Origin: Rhodococcus sp. OK302
GTDB lineage: Bacteria > Actinomycetota > Actinomycetes > Mycobacteriales > Mycobacteriaceae
Length of the DNA stretch: 64,000 bases
NCBI RefSeq assembly: GCF_002245895.1
Contig: NZ_NPJZ01000001.1
Span: 3,756,501-3,820,500 of the forward strand
Direction: 5' to 3'
Shown here piece by piece: positions 24,998 to 33,957 of this stretch; within the stretch, counting starts at the first letter, position 1, and the number at the start of each line of letters is the position of its first letter. Below the pieces are notes generated by a model. It searched no databases and was not told the origin of the DNA. It saw nothing but the letters and a program-made list of their open reading frames with translations. The position numbers were made by a program, and so were the translations under genes.

Positions 24998-27670
24998 GTG
25001 CAAACCCACGAGATCCGCAGGCGATTCCTCGACCACTTCGTCAAGGCCGGCCACACCGAGGTCCCCAGTGCGTCGCTGATTCTCGACGATCCGAATCTTC
25101 TGTTCGTCAACGCCGGCATGGTTCCCTTCGTGCCGTACTTCCTCGGCCAGCAGACTCCGGCGTACACCCGCGCCACGTCGGTGCAGAAGTGCGTTCGCAC
25201 CCTGGACATCGAAGAGGTGGGCATCACCACCCGCCACAACACGTTCTTCCAGATGGCCGGCAACTTCTCCTTCGGTGATTACTTCAAGAAGGAAGCCATC
25301 TCCCACGCGTGGGCACTGCTCACCGGTTCGGTTGAGGACGGCGGCTACGGCATCGACCCGACGCGTCTGTGGGCCACCGTTTTCCACGACGACGACGAAG
25401 CATTCGCGATCTGGCGTGACCAGGTCGGACTTCCCGAGGAGCGCATCCAGCGTCGCGGAATGGCCGACAACTACTGGTCCATGGGCATCCCCGGCCCCTG
25501 TGGTCCGTGCTCCGAAATCTTCTACGACCGCGGCGCCGAGTACGGCATCGAGGGAGGTCCGGAAGCCGACGAGGATCGCTACATCGAGATCTGGAATCTC
25601 GTGTTCATGCAGAACGAGCGCGGCGCGGGCATCAGCAAGGACGACTACCCGATCCTCGGACCGCTGCCGAAGCAGAACATCGACACCGGTATGGGCGTCG
25701 AGCGCGTTGCGTTCCTGCTCCAGGGCGTCGAAAACGTTTACGAGACAGACCTTTTGCGTCCCGTCATCGAGAAGGCAGCTGAGCTGACCGGCAGCGTTTA
25801 CGGTGCCGATCACACCTCCGACGTTCGTTTCCGCGTTATCGCCGACCACGCTCGCACCGCTGCCATGTTGATCGCCGACGGCGTCAACCCGGGCAACGAC
25901 GGACGCGGTTACGTCCTGCGCCGTCTGCTGCGTCGTATCGTGCGTTCGGCCAAGTTGCTCGGCAGCGAGCAGCCCACGATGCGTGAGTTCATGGTTGTCG
26001 TCCGCGACACGATGGCTCCGTCGTACCCCGTTCTCGAAACCGACTTCAAGCGCATCGAAAACGTTGCCGTCGGCGAAGAGACCGCATTCCTCAAGACACT
26101 GGCTTCGGGTTCGAAGCTGTTCGAGGGTGCAGCCGAAACCATCAAGGCTTCCGGCAAGTCCGTCATCGCCGGCGACCAGGCATTTGCCCTGCACGACACC
26201 TACGGTTTCCCGATCGACCTGACACTCGAGATGGCGTCCGAAGCCGGTCTCTCCGTCGACGAGGACGGCTTCCGCACGCTCATGGCCGAGCAGCGTAAGC
26301 GCGCCAAGGACGACGCTCGTGCCCGCAAGCACGCACACGCCGATCTCTCGGTCTACAAGGAACTGCTCGATCGCGGCCCCACCGAATTCACCGGTTTCAA
26401 CGAATTGGTGTCCGAGGCTCATGTCCTCGCACTGATCGTCGACGGCGTTCGGGTGCCCGTGGCCACTGCCGGTCAGTCCATCGAGGTCATCCTCGACCGC
26501 AGCCCGCTCTACGCGGAGTCCGGCGGACAGATCGCCGACATCGGATCGCTCACGGCGCCTGGCCTCGAAGCCAAGGTCAACGACGTCCAGAAGGTCGCCA
26601 AGAAGGTCTGGATCCACAAGGTGACGGTCCAGAAGGGCGAGATCACCGAGGGCGACGTCGTCCTCGCTCACGTCGACGCCGAATGGCGTAAGGGTGCAAC
26701 CCAGGGCCACTCCGGTACCCATATGGTGCACGCGGCACTGCGTCAGGTGCTCGGCCCCAACGCCGTGCAGGCCGGCTCGCTCAACAAGCCCGGCTACCTG
26801 CGCTTCGACTTCTCCTGGCAGGGCGCTCTGACCGAGTCGCAGAAGCAGGAAATCGAAGTAGTCACCAACGAGGCAGTTGCGTCCAACTTTGCAGTCAACA
26901 CGTTTGTGACAGACCTCGACAAGGCCAAGTCGATGGGCGCAATGGCTCTCTTCGGCGAAAACTACGGCGACGAGGTGCGCGTCGTAGAAATCGGTGGCCC
27001 GTTCTCGATGGAACTGTGCGGCGGTACTCACGTCGGCAGCTCCGCTCAGATCGGTCAGGTCACACTGCTCGGTGAGCAGTCCGTCGGATCCGGCATTCGC
27101 CGCGTCGAGGCGTACGTCGGTTTGGATTCGTACCGCTACCTGGCCAAGGAGCGGGCGCTTCTCGCCGGCCTGTCCTCGTCCTTGAAGGTTCCGTCCGAAG
27201 AGGTCCCGGCTCGCGTCGAGGCACTCGTCGAGCGTCTCAAGGCGGCCGAGAAGGAACTCGAGCAGGCCAAGGCCAAGGCTGTTCTCGCCTCGGCCGGAGA
27301 ATTTGTCGAGAAGGCAAAGCGCATCGGAAGCGTGCTGGTAATCGCTGAACCCGCCCCGGCCGGTGTCGGTGGCAACGACCTCCGTGCGCTCGTCACTGAC
27401 ATCAAGGGCCGTCTGGGCTCCGAGCCTGCAGTGGTCGCGTTGCTCGGCGACGTCGACGGCAAGGTTCCGTTTGTGGTCGCATCCAGCAAGGCAGCTCAGG
27501 CACTCGGCGTGAAGGCCGGCGACCTCGTCGGTTCGTTCGGACCCAAGATCGGTGGCCGCGGCGGCGGAAAGCCCGACATGGCTCAGGGGTCGGGTTCCGA
27601 CGCCACCGGAATCACGGCGGCGCTCGATGCCATCCGGGACCGGGTCTCAGAACTGGCGGGCGGCAGCTAA
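24998..27670 (+). CDS. alaS: Alanine--tRNA ligase
   Basis: An 890-residue class II synthetase, normal for bacteria, that attaches alanine to its tRNA and edits mischarged Ser/Gly. The N-terminal catalytic core starts with [20 protein letters not shown] and includes [20 protein letters not shown]. The editing domain carries the zinc ligands HSGTH and, later, CGGTH. The C-terminal coiled and C-Ala part follows ([20 protein letters not shown], then the glycine-rich [15 protein letters not shown]). The GTG at 24998 has AAGGTAAGGA upstream. It heads an apparent operon with ruvX, mltG and aroE, a conserved order in actinobacteria. Confidence 0.98.
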   Translation: MQTHEIRRRFLDHFVKAGHTEVPSASLILDDPNLLFVNAGMVPFVPYFLGQQTPAYTRATSVQKCVRTLDIEEVGITTRHNTFFQMAGNFSFGDYFKKEAISHAWALLTGSVEDGGYGIDPTRLWATVFHDDDEAFAIWRDQVGLPEERIQRRGMADNYWSMGIPGPCGPCSEIFYDRGAEYGIEGGPEADEDRYIEIWNLVFMQNERGAGISKDDYPILGPLPKQNIDTGMGVERVAFLLQGVENVYETDLLRPVIEKAAELTGSVYGADHTSDVRFRVIADHARTAAMLIADGVNPGNDGRGYVLRRLLRRIVRSAKLLGSEQPTMREFMVVVRDTMAPSYPVLETDFKRIENVAVGEETAFLKTLASGSKLFEGAAETIKASGKSVIAGDQAFALHDTYGFPIDLTLEMASEAGLSVDEDGFRTLMAEQRKRAKDDARARKHAHADLSVYKELLDRGPTEFTGFNELVSEAHVLALIVDGVRVPVATAGQSIEVILDRSPLYAESGGQIADIGSLTAPGLEAKVNDVQKVAKKVWIHKVTVQKGEITEGDVVLAHVDAEWRKGATQGHSGTHMVHAALRQVLGPNAVQAGSLNKPGYLRFDFSWQGALTESQKQEIEVVTNEAVASNFAVNTFVTDLDKAKSMGAMALFGENYGDEVRVVEIGGPFSMELCGGTHVGSSAQIGQVTLLGEQSVGSGIRRVEAYVGLDSYRYLAKERALLAGLSSSLKVPSEEVPARVEALVERLKAAEKELEQAKAKAVLASAGEFVEKAKRIGSVLVIAEPAPAGVGGNDLRALVTDIKGRLGSEPAVVALLGDVDGKVPFVVASSKAAQALGVKAGDLVGSFGPKIGGRGGGKPDMAQGSGSDATGITAALDAIRDRVSELAGGS

Positions 27671-27672
27671 CG

Positions 27673-28206
27673 GTGGTGGCGCTGGCGGGCCCCGATCGCC
27701 CCGGTCTCGACGACCCGGGCCGCGGCCGACGCATCGCGATCGACGTAGGCAGTGTTCGGATCGGGGTCGCATCCAGTGACCCCGACGGAATTCTGGCGAC
27801 ACCCGTCGAAACGGTTCCCCGAGCCAAGGAACGTGGACCCGACGCGCCGGATATCCGGCGAATTATCGACATCGTGTCCGAATACGAGGCCGTGGAGGTT
27901 ATCGTCGGACTGCCACAGACGCTGCGCGGCGAGCAAGGTAAAGCCGCCGGCATCGCCACTGCATTCGCCAAACGACTGCAGCGGGCCGTCGACCCGATCC
28001 CGGTGAGACTGTCCGACGAGCGACTGACGACGGTTACGGCTGCGCGCAACCTTCGCGAAAGCGGAGTCAAAGCTCGCGGTCAGCGTCCGATGATCGATCA
28101 GGCTGCGGCAGTGGAAATTCTGCAGGGTTGGCTGGACGAGCGGAGTAGATCAGTGAAACCAGGGGAGTCGTCGGGGGACGCGCCTGTGTCGGAGGACGAT
28201 CTGTGA
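27673..28206 (+). CDS. ruvX: Putative Holliday junction resolvase / pre-16S rRNA nuclease YqgF
   Basis: A 177-residue RNase H-fold protein. The first catalytic strand is [32 protein letters not shown] follows, and [16 protein letters not shown] is the final helix with the third acidic residue. In E. coli the orthologue matures the 16S rRNA 5' end; resolvase activity has been proposed from the fold. Both N- and C-termini have extensions of 15-20 residues compared with E. coli. The GTG at 27673 starts two bases after the alaS stop, and the gene overlaps mltG by GTGA. An essential or near-essential housekeeping gene in most bacteria. Confidence 0.92.
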   Translation: MVALAGPDRPGLDDPGRGRRIAIDVGSVRIGVASSDPDGILATPVETVPRAKERGPDAPDIRRIIDIVSEYEAVEVIVGLPQTLRGEQGKAAGIATAFAKRLQRAVDPIPVRLSDERLTTVTAARNLRESGVKARGQRPMIDQAAAVEILQGWLDERSRSVKPGESSGDAPVSEDDL

Positions 28207-29516
28207 ACCGGCGGTGGGATGACGGCGAGGCACAACAGCGGCCTGAGCGTTCATTCGATTTCGACAACGACGAGACCATGGTCATGCGTGCCCTACCGCA
28301 GACCATCGCCCCTCCGCAGATGTCGCGGGCCCAGGCACGCAAGCAACGTGAGGCGCAAAGCAAACGCGCCAAGCGTGGCAAGAAGGTCGGCGTCTTCGCA
28401 CTTCTTTTCCTGGTGATCGCAATTCTGGGCGTCGGTGCCTACGGCGCAACCTGGTACATGGACCGCAACAAGGCGGCCGAAGATTTTGCCGGACCCGGTG
28501 GTGCTCCGGTGGTGATTCAGATCAATTCAGGGGAGACGGCGTCGGAGATCGGTGCGACGCTGGCTGCGAAGAATGTGGTTGCCAGTTCTGCAGCGTTCTA
28601 CAACGCCGCCGTGAAGAACTCCGCCGAAATTCAGCAGGTTCAGCCGGGCTTCTATCAAGTGCCCGTGCAGAGCAAGGCCTCCGACGCCCTCAACTCGTTG
28701 GTTGCCCCGGCCTCCCGAGTGGGACTGGTGGTCGTTGCGGCCGGTCGTCAGCTTCACGACACCGCTGACGCGCAGACCGGTGCCCTCAAGAAGGGCATCT
28801 ACAACCTCATTTCAGAGGCCAGTTGCGTTGGCAGTGCCACTGCCCAAAAATGTGTCTCTGCTGACGAATTGAACACTGCCGGAGCATCTTCCGACCTCGC
28901 CTCATTGGGTGTGCCGAGTTGGGCAATCACATCGGTGAAGGGTGTTCCGGACAAGGATCGCCAACTCGAAGGTTTGATCGCTGCCAGCAGTTGGGATTTC
29001 GATCCGACAGCAACGCCGACGGAAATCCTGCGAACTCTCGTTCAAGGCAGTGCCGAAATGTACGAGGGGACAGGCATTCTGAAGGCCGGTGCCGGTGTCG
29101 GACTCTCTCCGTACCAACTGCTGGTTGCCGCCTCGTTGGTCGAGCGCGAAGCATTGACCGACGACATGTCGAAGGTTGCGCGAGTGATCGTCAACCGGTT
29201 GGCCGTCGATCAGCCACTGCAGTTCGACTCCACCGTCAACTACTCGCTCGATACCACCGAGGTTGCCACCACGGATGCCGATCGTGCTCGGGTCACACCG
29301 TGGAACACCTACGCCATGCCAGGCTTGCCGGCCACACCGATCGCGTCGCCGAGTATTGACGCGCTCAAAGCCGTCGAATCTCCGGCACCCGGCGACTGGC
29401 TGTACTTCGTGACCATCAACAAGCAGGGCGAAACTCTCTTCACGAAGAGCTACGACGAACACCTCGCCAATATCGTTCTAGCGCAGGAAAGCGGGATTCT
29501 CGACAGTGGTCGGTAG
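28203..29516 (+). CDS. mltG: Endolytic murein transglycosylase MltG (YceG-like)
   Basis: A 437-residue single-pass membrane protein that cleaves nascent glycan strands and sets their length. A charged cytoplasmic tail of about 60 residues ([17 protein letters not shown]) precedes the membrane helix [20 protein letters not shown]. The extracellular YceG domain has [15 protein letters not shown] with the catalytic Glu, [20 protein letters not shown], and [17 protein letters not shown] near the end. It overlaps ruvX by four bases and aroE by eleven, so translation is coupled. The tail contains Asp/Glu and Thr clusters that could be phosphorylation sites, as often in actinobacterial divisome proteins; this is inference. 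Confidence 0.95.
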   Translation: MNRRWDDGEAQQRPERSFDFDNDETMVMRALPQTIAPPQMSRAQARKQREAQSKRAKRGKKVGVFALLFLVIAILGVGAYGATWYMDRNKAAEDFAGPGGAPVVIQINSGETASEIGATLAAKNVVASSAAFYNAAVKNSAEIQQVQPGFYQVPVQSKASDALNSLVAPASRVGLVVVAAGRQLHDTADAQTGALKKGIYNLISEASCVGSATAQKCVSADELNTAGASSDLASLGVPSWAITSVKGVPDKDRQLEGLIAASSWDFDPTATPTEILRTLVQGSAEMYEGTGILKAGAGVGLSPYQLLVAASLVEREALTDDMSKVARVIVNRLAVDQPLQFDSTVNYSLDTTEVATTDADRARVTPWNTYAMPGLPATPIASPSIDALKAVESPAPGDWLYFVTINKQGETLFTKSYDEHLANIVLAQESGILDSGR

Positions 29517-30324
29517 TGCGCGCAAGGCTGCAGTTCTCGGTAGTCCGATCGAGCATTCGAAGTCGCCGTTGCTGCACCTTGCGGCGTACGAGGCTTTGGG
29601 TCTAGGGGACTGGACCTACGAGCGGATCGAGTGCACCGGTGAGCAATTGCCGGCGCTTGTCGACGGATTGGGCCCCGAGTGGGTCGGTCTTTCGGTGACC
29701 ATGCCGGGCAAGATCGCGGCACTCGAATACGCGTCGGAGCGCACTGCCCGCGCTGTTGTCATCGGCTCGGCAAACACGTTGGTCCGCATCGACGGTGGTT
29801 GGCGAGCTGACTGCACCGACGTCGACGGCGTCAGTGGTGCCTTGATCGCCGGTGGCGTCGGGGATCTCACCGGAGCATCCGCAGTTGTTGTCGGAGCCGG
29901 CGGTACCGCGCGGCCTGCGTTGGTTGCCTTGGCGGACATGGGCGTTCGATCCGTAACTCTGATCGCGCGTGATCGTGGCCGTGCGTCCGGCGCCATCGAC
30001 TGTGGCACGGCCGTCGGATTGGATGTGGAATTCCTTTCCTTCGACGACTCTCGTCTCGGCTCTGTCTGTGCTGAGGCCGCGGTTCTTGTCAGCACAGTCC
30101 CAGCGGATGCGGCAGCGCCCTTTGCAGCGGAACTTGGCACGGCGCGGTTTGTTCTCGACGCGATTTACAACCCTTGGCCGACGCCCCTTGCTTCGGCCGT
30201 CGAGGCGGCGGGCGGCACCGTGATCGGTGGCCTTGCGATGTTGCTCAATCAAGCCTTCGGCCAGGTGGAGCAGTTCACCGGCAAGCCCGCACCGCGAGAA
30301 GCGATGGCTGCGGCGATCGCTTAG
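29506..30324 (+). CDS. aroE: Shikimate dehydrogenase
   Basis: Reduces 3-dehydroshikimate to shikimate with NADPH in aromatic amino acid synthesis; 272 residues, usual length. The substrate site is in VLGSPIEHSKSPLLHLAAYE, and the catalytic lysine is in GLSVTMPGKIAAL. The aspartate partner is in DCTDVDGVSGAL, and the nucleotide loop is VVVGAGGTARPALVAL. The GTG at 29506 lies inside the last codons of mltG. In mycobacteria the same neighbours are present, followed by a prepilin peptidase-like gene and then other aro genes. Here the A24 peptidase follows, but no aroC, aroK or aroB is found before the window ends. Confidence 0.95.
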   Translation: MVGSARKAAVLGSPIEHSKSPLLHLAAYEALGLGDWTYERIECTGEQLPALVDGLGPEWVGLSVTMPGKIAALEYASERTARAVVIGSANTLVRIDGGWRADCTDVDGVSGALIAGGVGDLTGASAVVVGAGGTARPALVALADMGVRSVTLIARDRGRASGAIDCGTAVGLDVEFLSFDDSRLGSVCAEAAVLVSTVPADAAAPFAAELGTARFVLDAIYNPWPTPLASAVEAAGGTVIGGLAMLLNQAFGQVEQFTGKPAPREAMAAAIA

Positions 30325-30326
30325 CT

Positions 30327-30335
30327 TTATCCACA
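30327..30335 (+). promoter_or_regulatory. Isolated consensus DnaA box (TTATCCACA)
   Basis: A perfect match to the bacterial DnaA-binding nonamer lies directly after the aroE stop. A small hairpin GTGTTG/CAACAC (30337-30342 and 30352-30357) follows. There is only one box and no AT-rich element, so this is not an origin. It might titrate DnaA or regulate the downstream gene, or be chance. Confidence 0.35.
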
Positions 30336-30392
30336 GTGTTGGGGTAGTCCACAACACGATTTCCAGTTCTGCTGCGCCGGGCGTTGCGCTGC

Positions 30393-31001
30393 ATGCTCGT
30401 TCCCATGTGGATGTTGGTTGTTGCCGGTCTTGTCGCTGGCTTCGGTGCGCGCCATATTGCCGACGGTTGGTTGCGCCGAAACCTCTATGCAGGCTTTTCA
30501 GTTCGACGAGGTGTGCCGGAGTTGTGCGTCGCGGCCGGTTGGATCTTTGTCGGTGTATCGAATTCTTCTGCGGTGCAGCTTGTTTCCGGCCTTGTACTGG
30601 TGTGGTGGTGCGTAGCTGTCTCGACCGTTGACGTCGCGGTTCGCCGGCTGCCCAACAGTTTCACTCTGCCCGCGTATCTCGTCGTTCTGGCCGGCGCCGC
30701 GTTTACGGGAACGCTGTCGGCAGCGGTGGTTGGTTCTGTCATGCTCGCGGGGATGCACCTCGTCATGCATGTCGTTTCATCGACTTCCCTGGGTGCGGGG
30801 GATGTGAAGCTTGCACTTCCGCTAGGCGCAATCACCGGGTTGGCCGGCGCGCCGGTGTGGTTGTCTGCGGCGCTGTTGGCTCCGCTGTTCACGTTGGTGG
30901 TGGCCGGTGTGTTGGCGCGGCGATCGCGCTTACCGCATGGGCCGTCGATGTGTGCGGCGGCGCTGCTGGCCTTGGCCTTCGGAGTGATGGCAGAGGGATG
31001 A
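30393..31001 (+). CDS. A24-family (prepilin peptidase-like) membrane protease
   Basis: A 202-residue polytopic protein with about six hydrophobic segments. The two catalytic aspartates of the A24 family are visible, the first in STVDVAVRRLPNSFTLP and the second in LGAGDVKLALPLGAITG. It lacks the cysteine-rich N-terminal methylase domain of full prepilin peptidases, as usual in actinobacterial versions linked to Flp/tad pili. No pilin or tad gene is nearby. The ATG at 30393 is a choice among TTG 30384, ATG 30393 and ATG 30405, none with a strong ribosome-binding site. It follows aroE as in mycobacteria. Confidence 0.85.
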   Translation: MLVPMWMLVVAGLVAGFGARHIADGWLRRNLYAGFSVRRGVPELCVAAGWIFVGVSNSSAVQLVSGLVLVWWCVAVSTVDVAVRRLPNSFTLPAYLVVLAGAAFTGTLSAAVVGSVMLAGMHLVMHVVSSTSLGAGDVKLALPLGAITGLAGAPVWLSAALLAPLFTLVVAGVLARRSRLPHGPSMCAAALLALAFGVMAEG

Positions 31002-31133
31002 CGATTGGCCTGCACGCCGGGCCTGTTCCGTTTTTGGGGAGGTTGTCGATCTGCGCTCGGTTTTCGAGTCAGAGTCTGCGGGTACGTGTGGAGTACTCGG
31101 ATTCGGAGCTGTCGACGTGAGAAAGAGATGCGC

Positions 31134-31391
31134 ATGATCAATCTGAATGTGACGGTCGAACATCTTCGCGACCTCCTGAACAGTAGTGCTCATGCGGAAC
31201 TCGTGGCGGTAGGCGGTGGGATCGAAATTTTGGATCCCAATGAGGAAGGGTTCCAAGTCGACGGTATCTCGGTGGTTACGAGGGAGCAGCTCTTCGACAA
31301 GCTGCCATCCGGCGGTGACCCACCGAATGAGGGCGAACTGGCTTTGGCAGCTGCGTCATTGAGTCAGATGATCGCCGAACTGGGTGCATGA
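31134..31391 (+). CDS. Small hypothetical protein, 85 residues
   Basis: An acidic, soluble protein beginning MINLNVTVEHLRDLLNSS, with no signal peptide or membrane segment and no family that I recognise. ATG codons at 31128 and 31134 are in frame. GAAAGAG abuts the first and is correctly spaced for the second, so the second is preferred. The gene ends about 65 bases before a strong terminator, so it forms the end of this transcription unit or a unit of its own. Composition and codon use match its neighbours. Confidence 0.6.
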   Translation: MINLNVTVEHLRDLLNSSAHAELVAVGGGIEILDPNEEGFQVDGISVVTREQLFDKLPSGGDPPNEGELALAAASLSQMIAELGA

Positions 31392-31456
31392 TCGAGACTC
31401 CCTGCTTCAGGCCCTGAGCCGGCGGACTCCGAAAGCCGGCGCCTGGCCCCGAACGG

Positions 31457-31491
31457 AAAAGTCCCCCTCTCGCCTCGAGAGGGGGACTTTT
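31457..31491 (+). terminator. Strong Rho-independent terminator, 16-bp perfect stem
   Basis: Arms 31457-31472 and 31476-31491 are perfectly complementary around a CCT loop. The stem begins with AAAA and ends with TTTT, so it can work in both directions. It closes the housekeeping block that starts at aspS/rarA. Confidence 0.9.
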
Positions 31492-31884
31492 GCCGTCCGC
31501 ATTGAGCACACAACGCGGGGACCCGCTATCCGCGCCGAGCCTGCCCCCCACCACAGTCCCCGCGCCATTCACAGTAAATCCGAAGGTGTCAGAAGAGGGC
31601 GAAATCTGCGAAATGTTTGCCATTTCCCTCTCGCGGGTAAAGGGTTCCCACCTGATCAGTTCCGCAATGTCGTGCATCGGTATTGAGCGAGGCCGCGCAC
31701 CCAGAAACAGGGCATTCACCCCGGATGCGCTTCGAAAGGGTGGATTTCGGGTACAGGTCGAAGAGCTTGCTCACTGCCTTCGAGCACATCATGCGACTGC
31801 CGAGAGCGGGTATGTGTCCACGCCCGGGGCAGGTCACCTCATCTTCGGATTACCCGACCTGCCGACACCAGCGAAAGGCCATCC
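31492..31884. other. Intergenic region without a supported gene
   Basis: About 390 bases between the terminator and the monooxygenase gene. Open frames exist on both strands, including a minus-strand frame containing AELIRWEPFTRE, but none has a recognisable family or a ribosome-binding site. The promoter of the monooxygenase is expected in the last 100 bases; no clear box was identified. Confidence 0.4.
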
Positions 31885-33537
31885 ATGTCGGACAGCATCA
31901 ATGCCAGAGCAATTCACCCGGTTGTCATCGCGGGCGGCGGCCCCGTCGGAATCAGCGTCGCTCTCGAACTAGCGCGTCACGGCGTCCGCACGCTCGTGCT
32001 CGAGCAGCGTGAGCGTGGTGAATACAACTACGCACGCACCAACATCACCAACTTGCGATCGATGGAGCACTTCCGTCGCTGGGGTATCGCGGACAAGTTG
32101 CGAGCCAACGACCCCGTCGGAGACGACTTCGTGCGAAGCGCCACCTATGTGACCGCGCTGAACGGTCACGTCGTCACCGATCTGACGAACGTCTTCGCTT
32201 ACTCCGAGCGTCACCCGTTCGCATCCGATCGTGCGCAGTACGCCCCAAACCCGGGTATTGAAGCGACAGTTCAGCAGGCAGCCACCGAACATCCCCTCAT
32301 CGACATCAGATTCAGCTCGACTGTGATGGCGGTTGAACAGGACGGGCGGTCCGTGCGCGTCGCCTACGAAGACGCCGATGGCGAACACACGGTCGACGCC
32401 GAGTACCTCATCGCGGCAGACGGCAGTCGCAGCCCCATTCGTCACCAGGTCGGGATCCGAATGGAGGGCACGGCGAATCTCGTCCAGGCCAGCATCTGGT
32501 ACATCCATGCGCCAGGACTCAAAGAGCGGATGGATGTCGGTCGGTCGTCGTTCTTCTTGTTCATCAACGAGTTTCGCGACAACATGATGCTGATTGCGCA
32601 GGACAGCGACGACCACTACATGTTTGGCCTCTTTCCGGTAGCCGACAACATCGATCCGGACAACTGGGACCAGGCTCGAGCAGCACTGTTCCGCAATGTG
32701 GGCTTCGAGTTCGACGTCGAGCCGCTCAGTGGTGGCCGCGTGCGCGTTCATTCGCTCCTGAGTCCGGAATTTCACCGCGGACGAATCTTCTTTGCCGGCG
32801 ATGCGGCACACCTGATCTCCCCGATGGGTGGTTTCGGCATGAACCTCGGCATTGGGGACGCGGCCGACCTCGGCTGGAAGCTCGCTGCAGTCCTGAACGG
32901 GTGGGGCGGGCCGGCGCTGTTGCAGTCGTACGGTCACGAGCGCGCGGCCGTGATCTCCTGGATTCAGGAGGCATGCATCGGTAACACCGGTCGAAACGCG
33001 GAATCGTTTACGCTGGATGGTATTTCGGACAGTACCCCCGAGGGCGCCGAACTCCGGGCGCGCATCGGCGCGATCATCGCCGCAGTCAAGATCAAGGAGT
33101 TCAAGAGCTTCGGTGCGCAACTGGGCACGCACTACCAGGGCTCACCCATCGTGGTGCCGGACGGCACGACGCCGCCGCCCCCGAGCCAGGGCGACTACGT
33201 TCCCAGCGCGTCGCCGGGATGTCGGGCACCACACGTCTGGCTCACCGAAGAGGTCTCTCTGTACGACAGGTTCGGCGTCGGCTACACGCTGCTTGTCACC
33301 GGGGATCCCGCAACCATCGACACCTCGGTGTTCGAGGTGGCAGCGAAGGAACGTGGCATCCCGCTCGAAATCCTCGTCCCCGAATACGACGGGCTTCGCG
33401 AACTCTACGGAGCCGAACTCGCGCTCATTCGTCCCGACCAGCACGTGGCCTGGCGAGGCGATGTCCTTCCAGCTTCCGTCGAGGACGTCCTCGACATCGT
33501 CAGCGGCGTTGAGGCGAGGCAGACTACGGCCGTATGA
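31885..33537 (+). CDS. FAD-dependent aromatic monooxygenase (PheA/TfdB-like)
   Basis: A 550-residue class A flavoprotein hydroxylase, using NAD(P)H and O2 to hydroxylate an aromatic ring. Seen are the FAD-binding GGGPVGISVALELARHG, the DG-like segment AEYLIAADGSRSPIR, and the second FAD site RIFFAGDAAHLISPMGGFGM with the helix ADLGWKLAAVLNG. A C-terminal thioredoxin-like domain of about 150 residues (VSLYDRFGVGYTLLVTGD and on to HVAWRGDVLP) is typical of the phenol hydroxylase/TfdB/MhpA-type group. AAAGG precedes the ATG at 31885. The gene stands alone, with no ring-cleavage enzyme nearby, so the substrate is open (phenols, hydroxyphenylpropionates or polyketide-like rings). Confidence 0.9.
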   Translation: MSDSINARAIHPVVIAGGGPVGISVALELARHGVRTLVLEQRERGEYNYARTNITNLRSMEHFRRWGIADKLRANDPVGDDFVRSATYVTALNGHVVTDLTNVFAYSERHPFASDRAQYAPNPGIEATVQQAATEHPLIDIRFSSTVMAVEQDGRSVRVAYEDADGEHTVDAEYLIAADGSRSPIRHQVGIRMEGTANLVQASIWYIHAPGLKERMDVGRSSFFLFINEFRDNMMLIAQDSDDHYMFGLFPVADNIDPDNWDQARAALFRNVGFEFDVEPLSGGRVRVHSLLSPEFHRGRIFFAGDAAHLISPMGGFGMNLGIGDAADLGWKLAAVLNGWGGPALLQSYGHERAAVISWIQEACIGNTGRNAESFTLDGISDSTPEGAELRARIGAIIAAVKIKEFKSFGAQLGTHYQGSPIVVPDGTTPPPPSQGDYVPSASPGCRAPHVWLTEEVSLYDRFGVGYTLLVTGDPATIDTSVFEVAAKERGIPLEILVPEYDGLRELYGAELALIRPDQHVAWRGDVLPASVEDVLDIVSGVEARQTTAV

Positions 33538-33583
33538 ACCCCGGAGTGCGCCCTCCCACGGATGAATCAGAATGCACACATGG

Positions 33584-33620
33584 CCGCAGCCCGACATCAG
33601 TCAAAGATGTCGGGCTGCGG
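33584..33620. terminator. 15-bp perfect hairpin between convergent genes
   Basis: Arms 33584-33598 and 33606-33620 are perfectly complementary around the loop AGTCAAA. It lies between the monooxygenase and the convergent small membrane-protein gene. No U-tract follows on either strand, as is frequent for actinobacterial terminators. Confidence 0.7.
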
Positions 33621-33639
33621 TACAGCGCGGGGAAAATCG

Positions 33640-33858
33640 CTACCCGAGGGCGTAGACCATGGACCCGAGCAGGGTCATTCCGATACTCCCCATAGCGAGA
33701 AATCCGAAGCCTTCCACCGACCCCAACGGCGAAGACGTAGATAATCTGACGAATTCGGCACCGAATTGGGCGTACGTCTTGGCGACCGCGGTCAATCCGT
33801 CCACGGTCAATCCCGTGATCGCCGATAATGCCTCGATTGAACCCATGAGCACACTCAT
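33640..33858 (-). CDS. Small hydrophobic protein, 72 residues (intact relative of 16287-16410)
   Basis: A short protein starting MSVLMGSIEALSAITGLTVD, amphipathic in the middle, and ending with one hydrophobic segment, GFGFLAMGSIGMTLLGSMVYAL. There is no cleavable signal peptide. I do not recognise the family. The size, lack of signal and amphipathic character recall the small channel-forming peptides (PorA/PorH-type) of corynebacteria, but there is no sequence evidence for that. Its leader and first codons are repeated at 16383-16470, where the gene is frameshifted. No Shine-Dalgarno motif precedes the ATG; the conserved leader segment GTCCGTCTACTTCAA is shared by both copies and may hold the expression signals. 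Confidence 0.6.
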   Translation of the reverse strand: MSVLMGSIEALSAITGLTVDGLTAVAKTYAQFGAEFVRLSTSSPLGSVEGFGFLAMGSIGMTLLGSMVYALG

Positions 33859-33917
33859 TTCGCGTTGAAGTAGACGGACCGTCTGGTTTATCGCCTTTGG
33901 GTCGTGAGTGTTACCGG
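33832..33917. repeat. Dispersed repeat, copy B (copy A at 16383-16470)
   Basis: Covers the 5' untranslated region and first codons of the 72-residue small protein. Substitutions relative to copy A are spread evenly and there is one single-base indel inside the coding part. The similarity fades beyond TTACCGG at one end and CTCGATTG at the other. Confidence 0.65.
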
Positions 33918-33957
33918 CCCAGCCGCCTATTCGGCGTTCGATCCAGTCCGGGCGTAG

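Noticed and set aside
24995..27031. A 678-codon open frame antisense to alaS
   Set aside because: Same artefact; the plus strand encodes a full alanine--tRNA ligase.
31969..33132. A 387-codon open frame antisense to the FAD monooxygenase
   Set aside because: The plus strand has both FAD motifs and a good start; the antisense frame has no recognisable domain.
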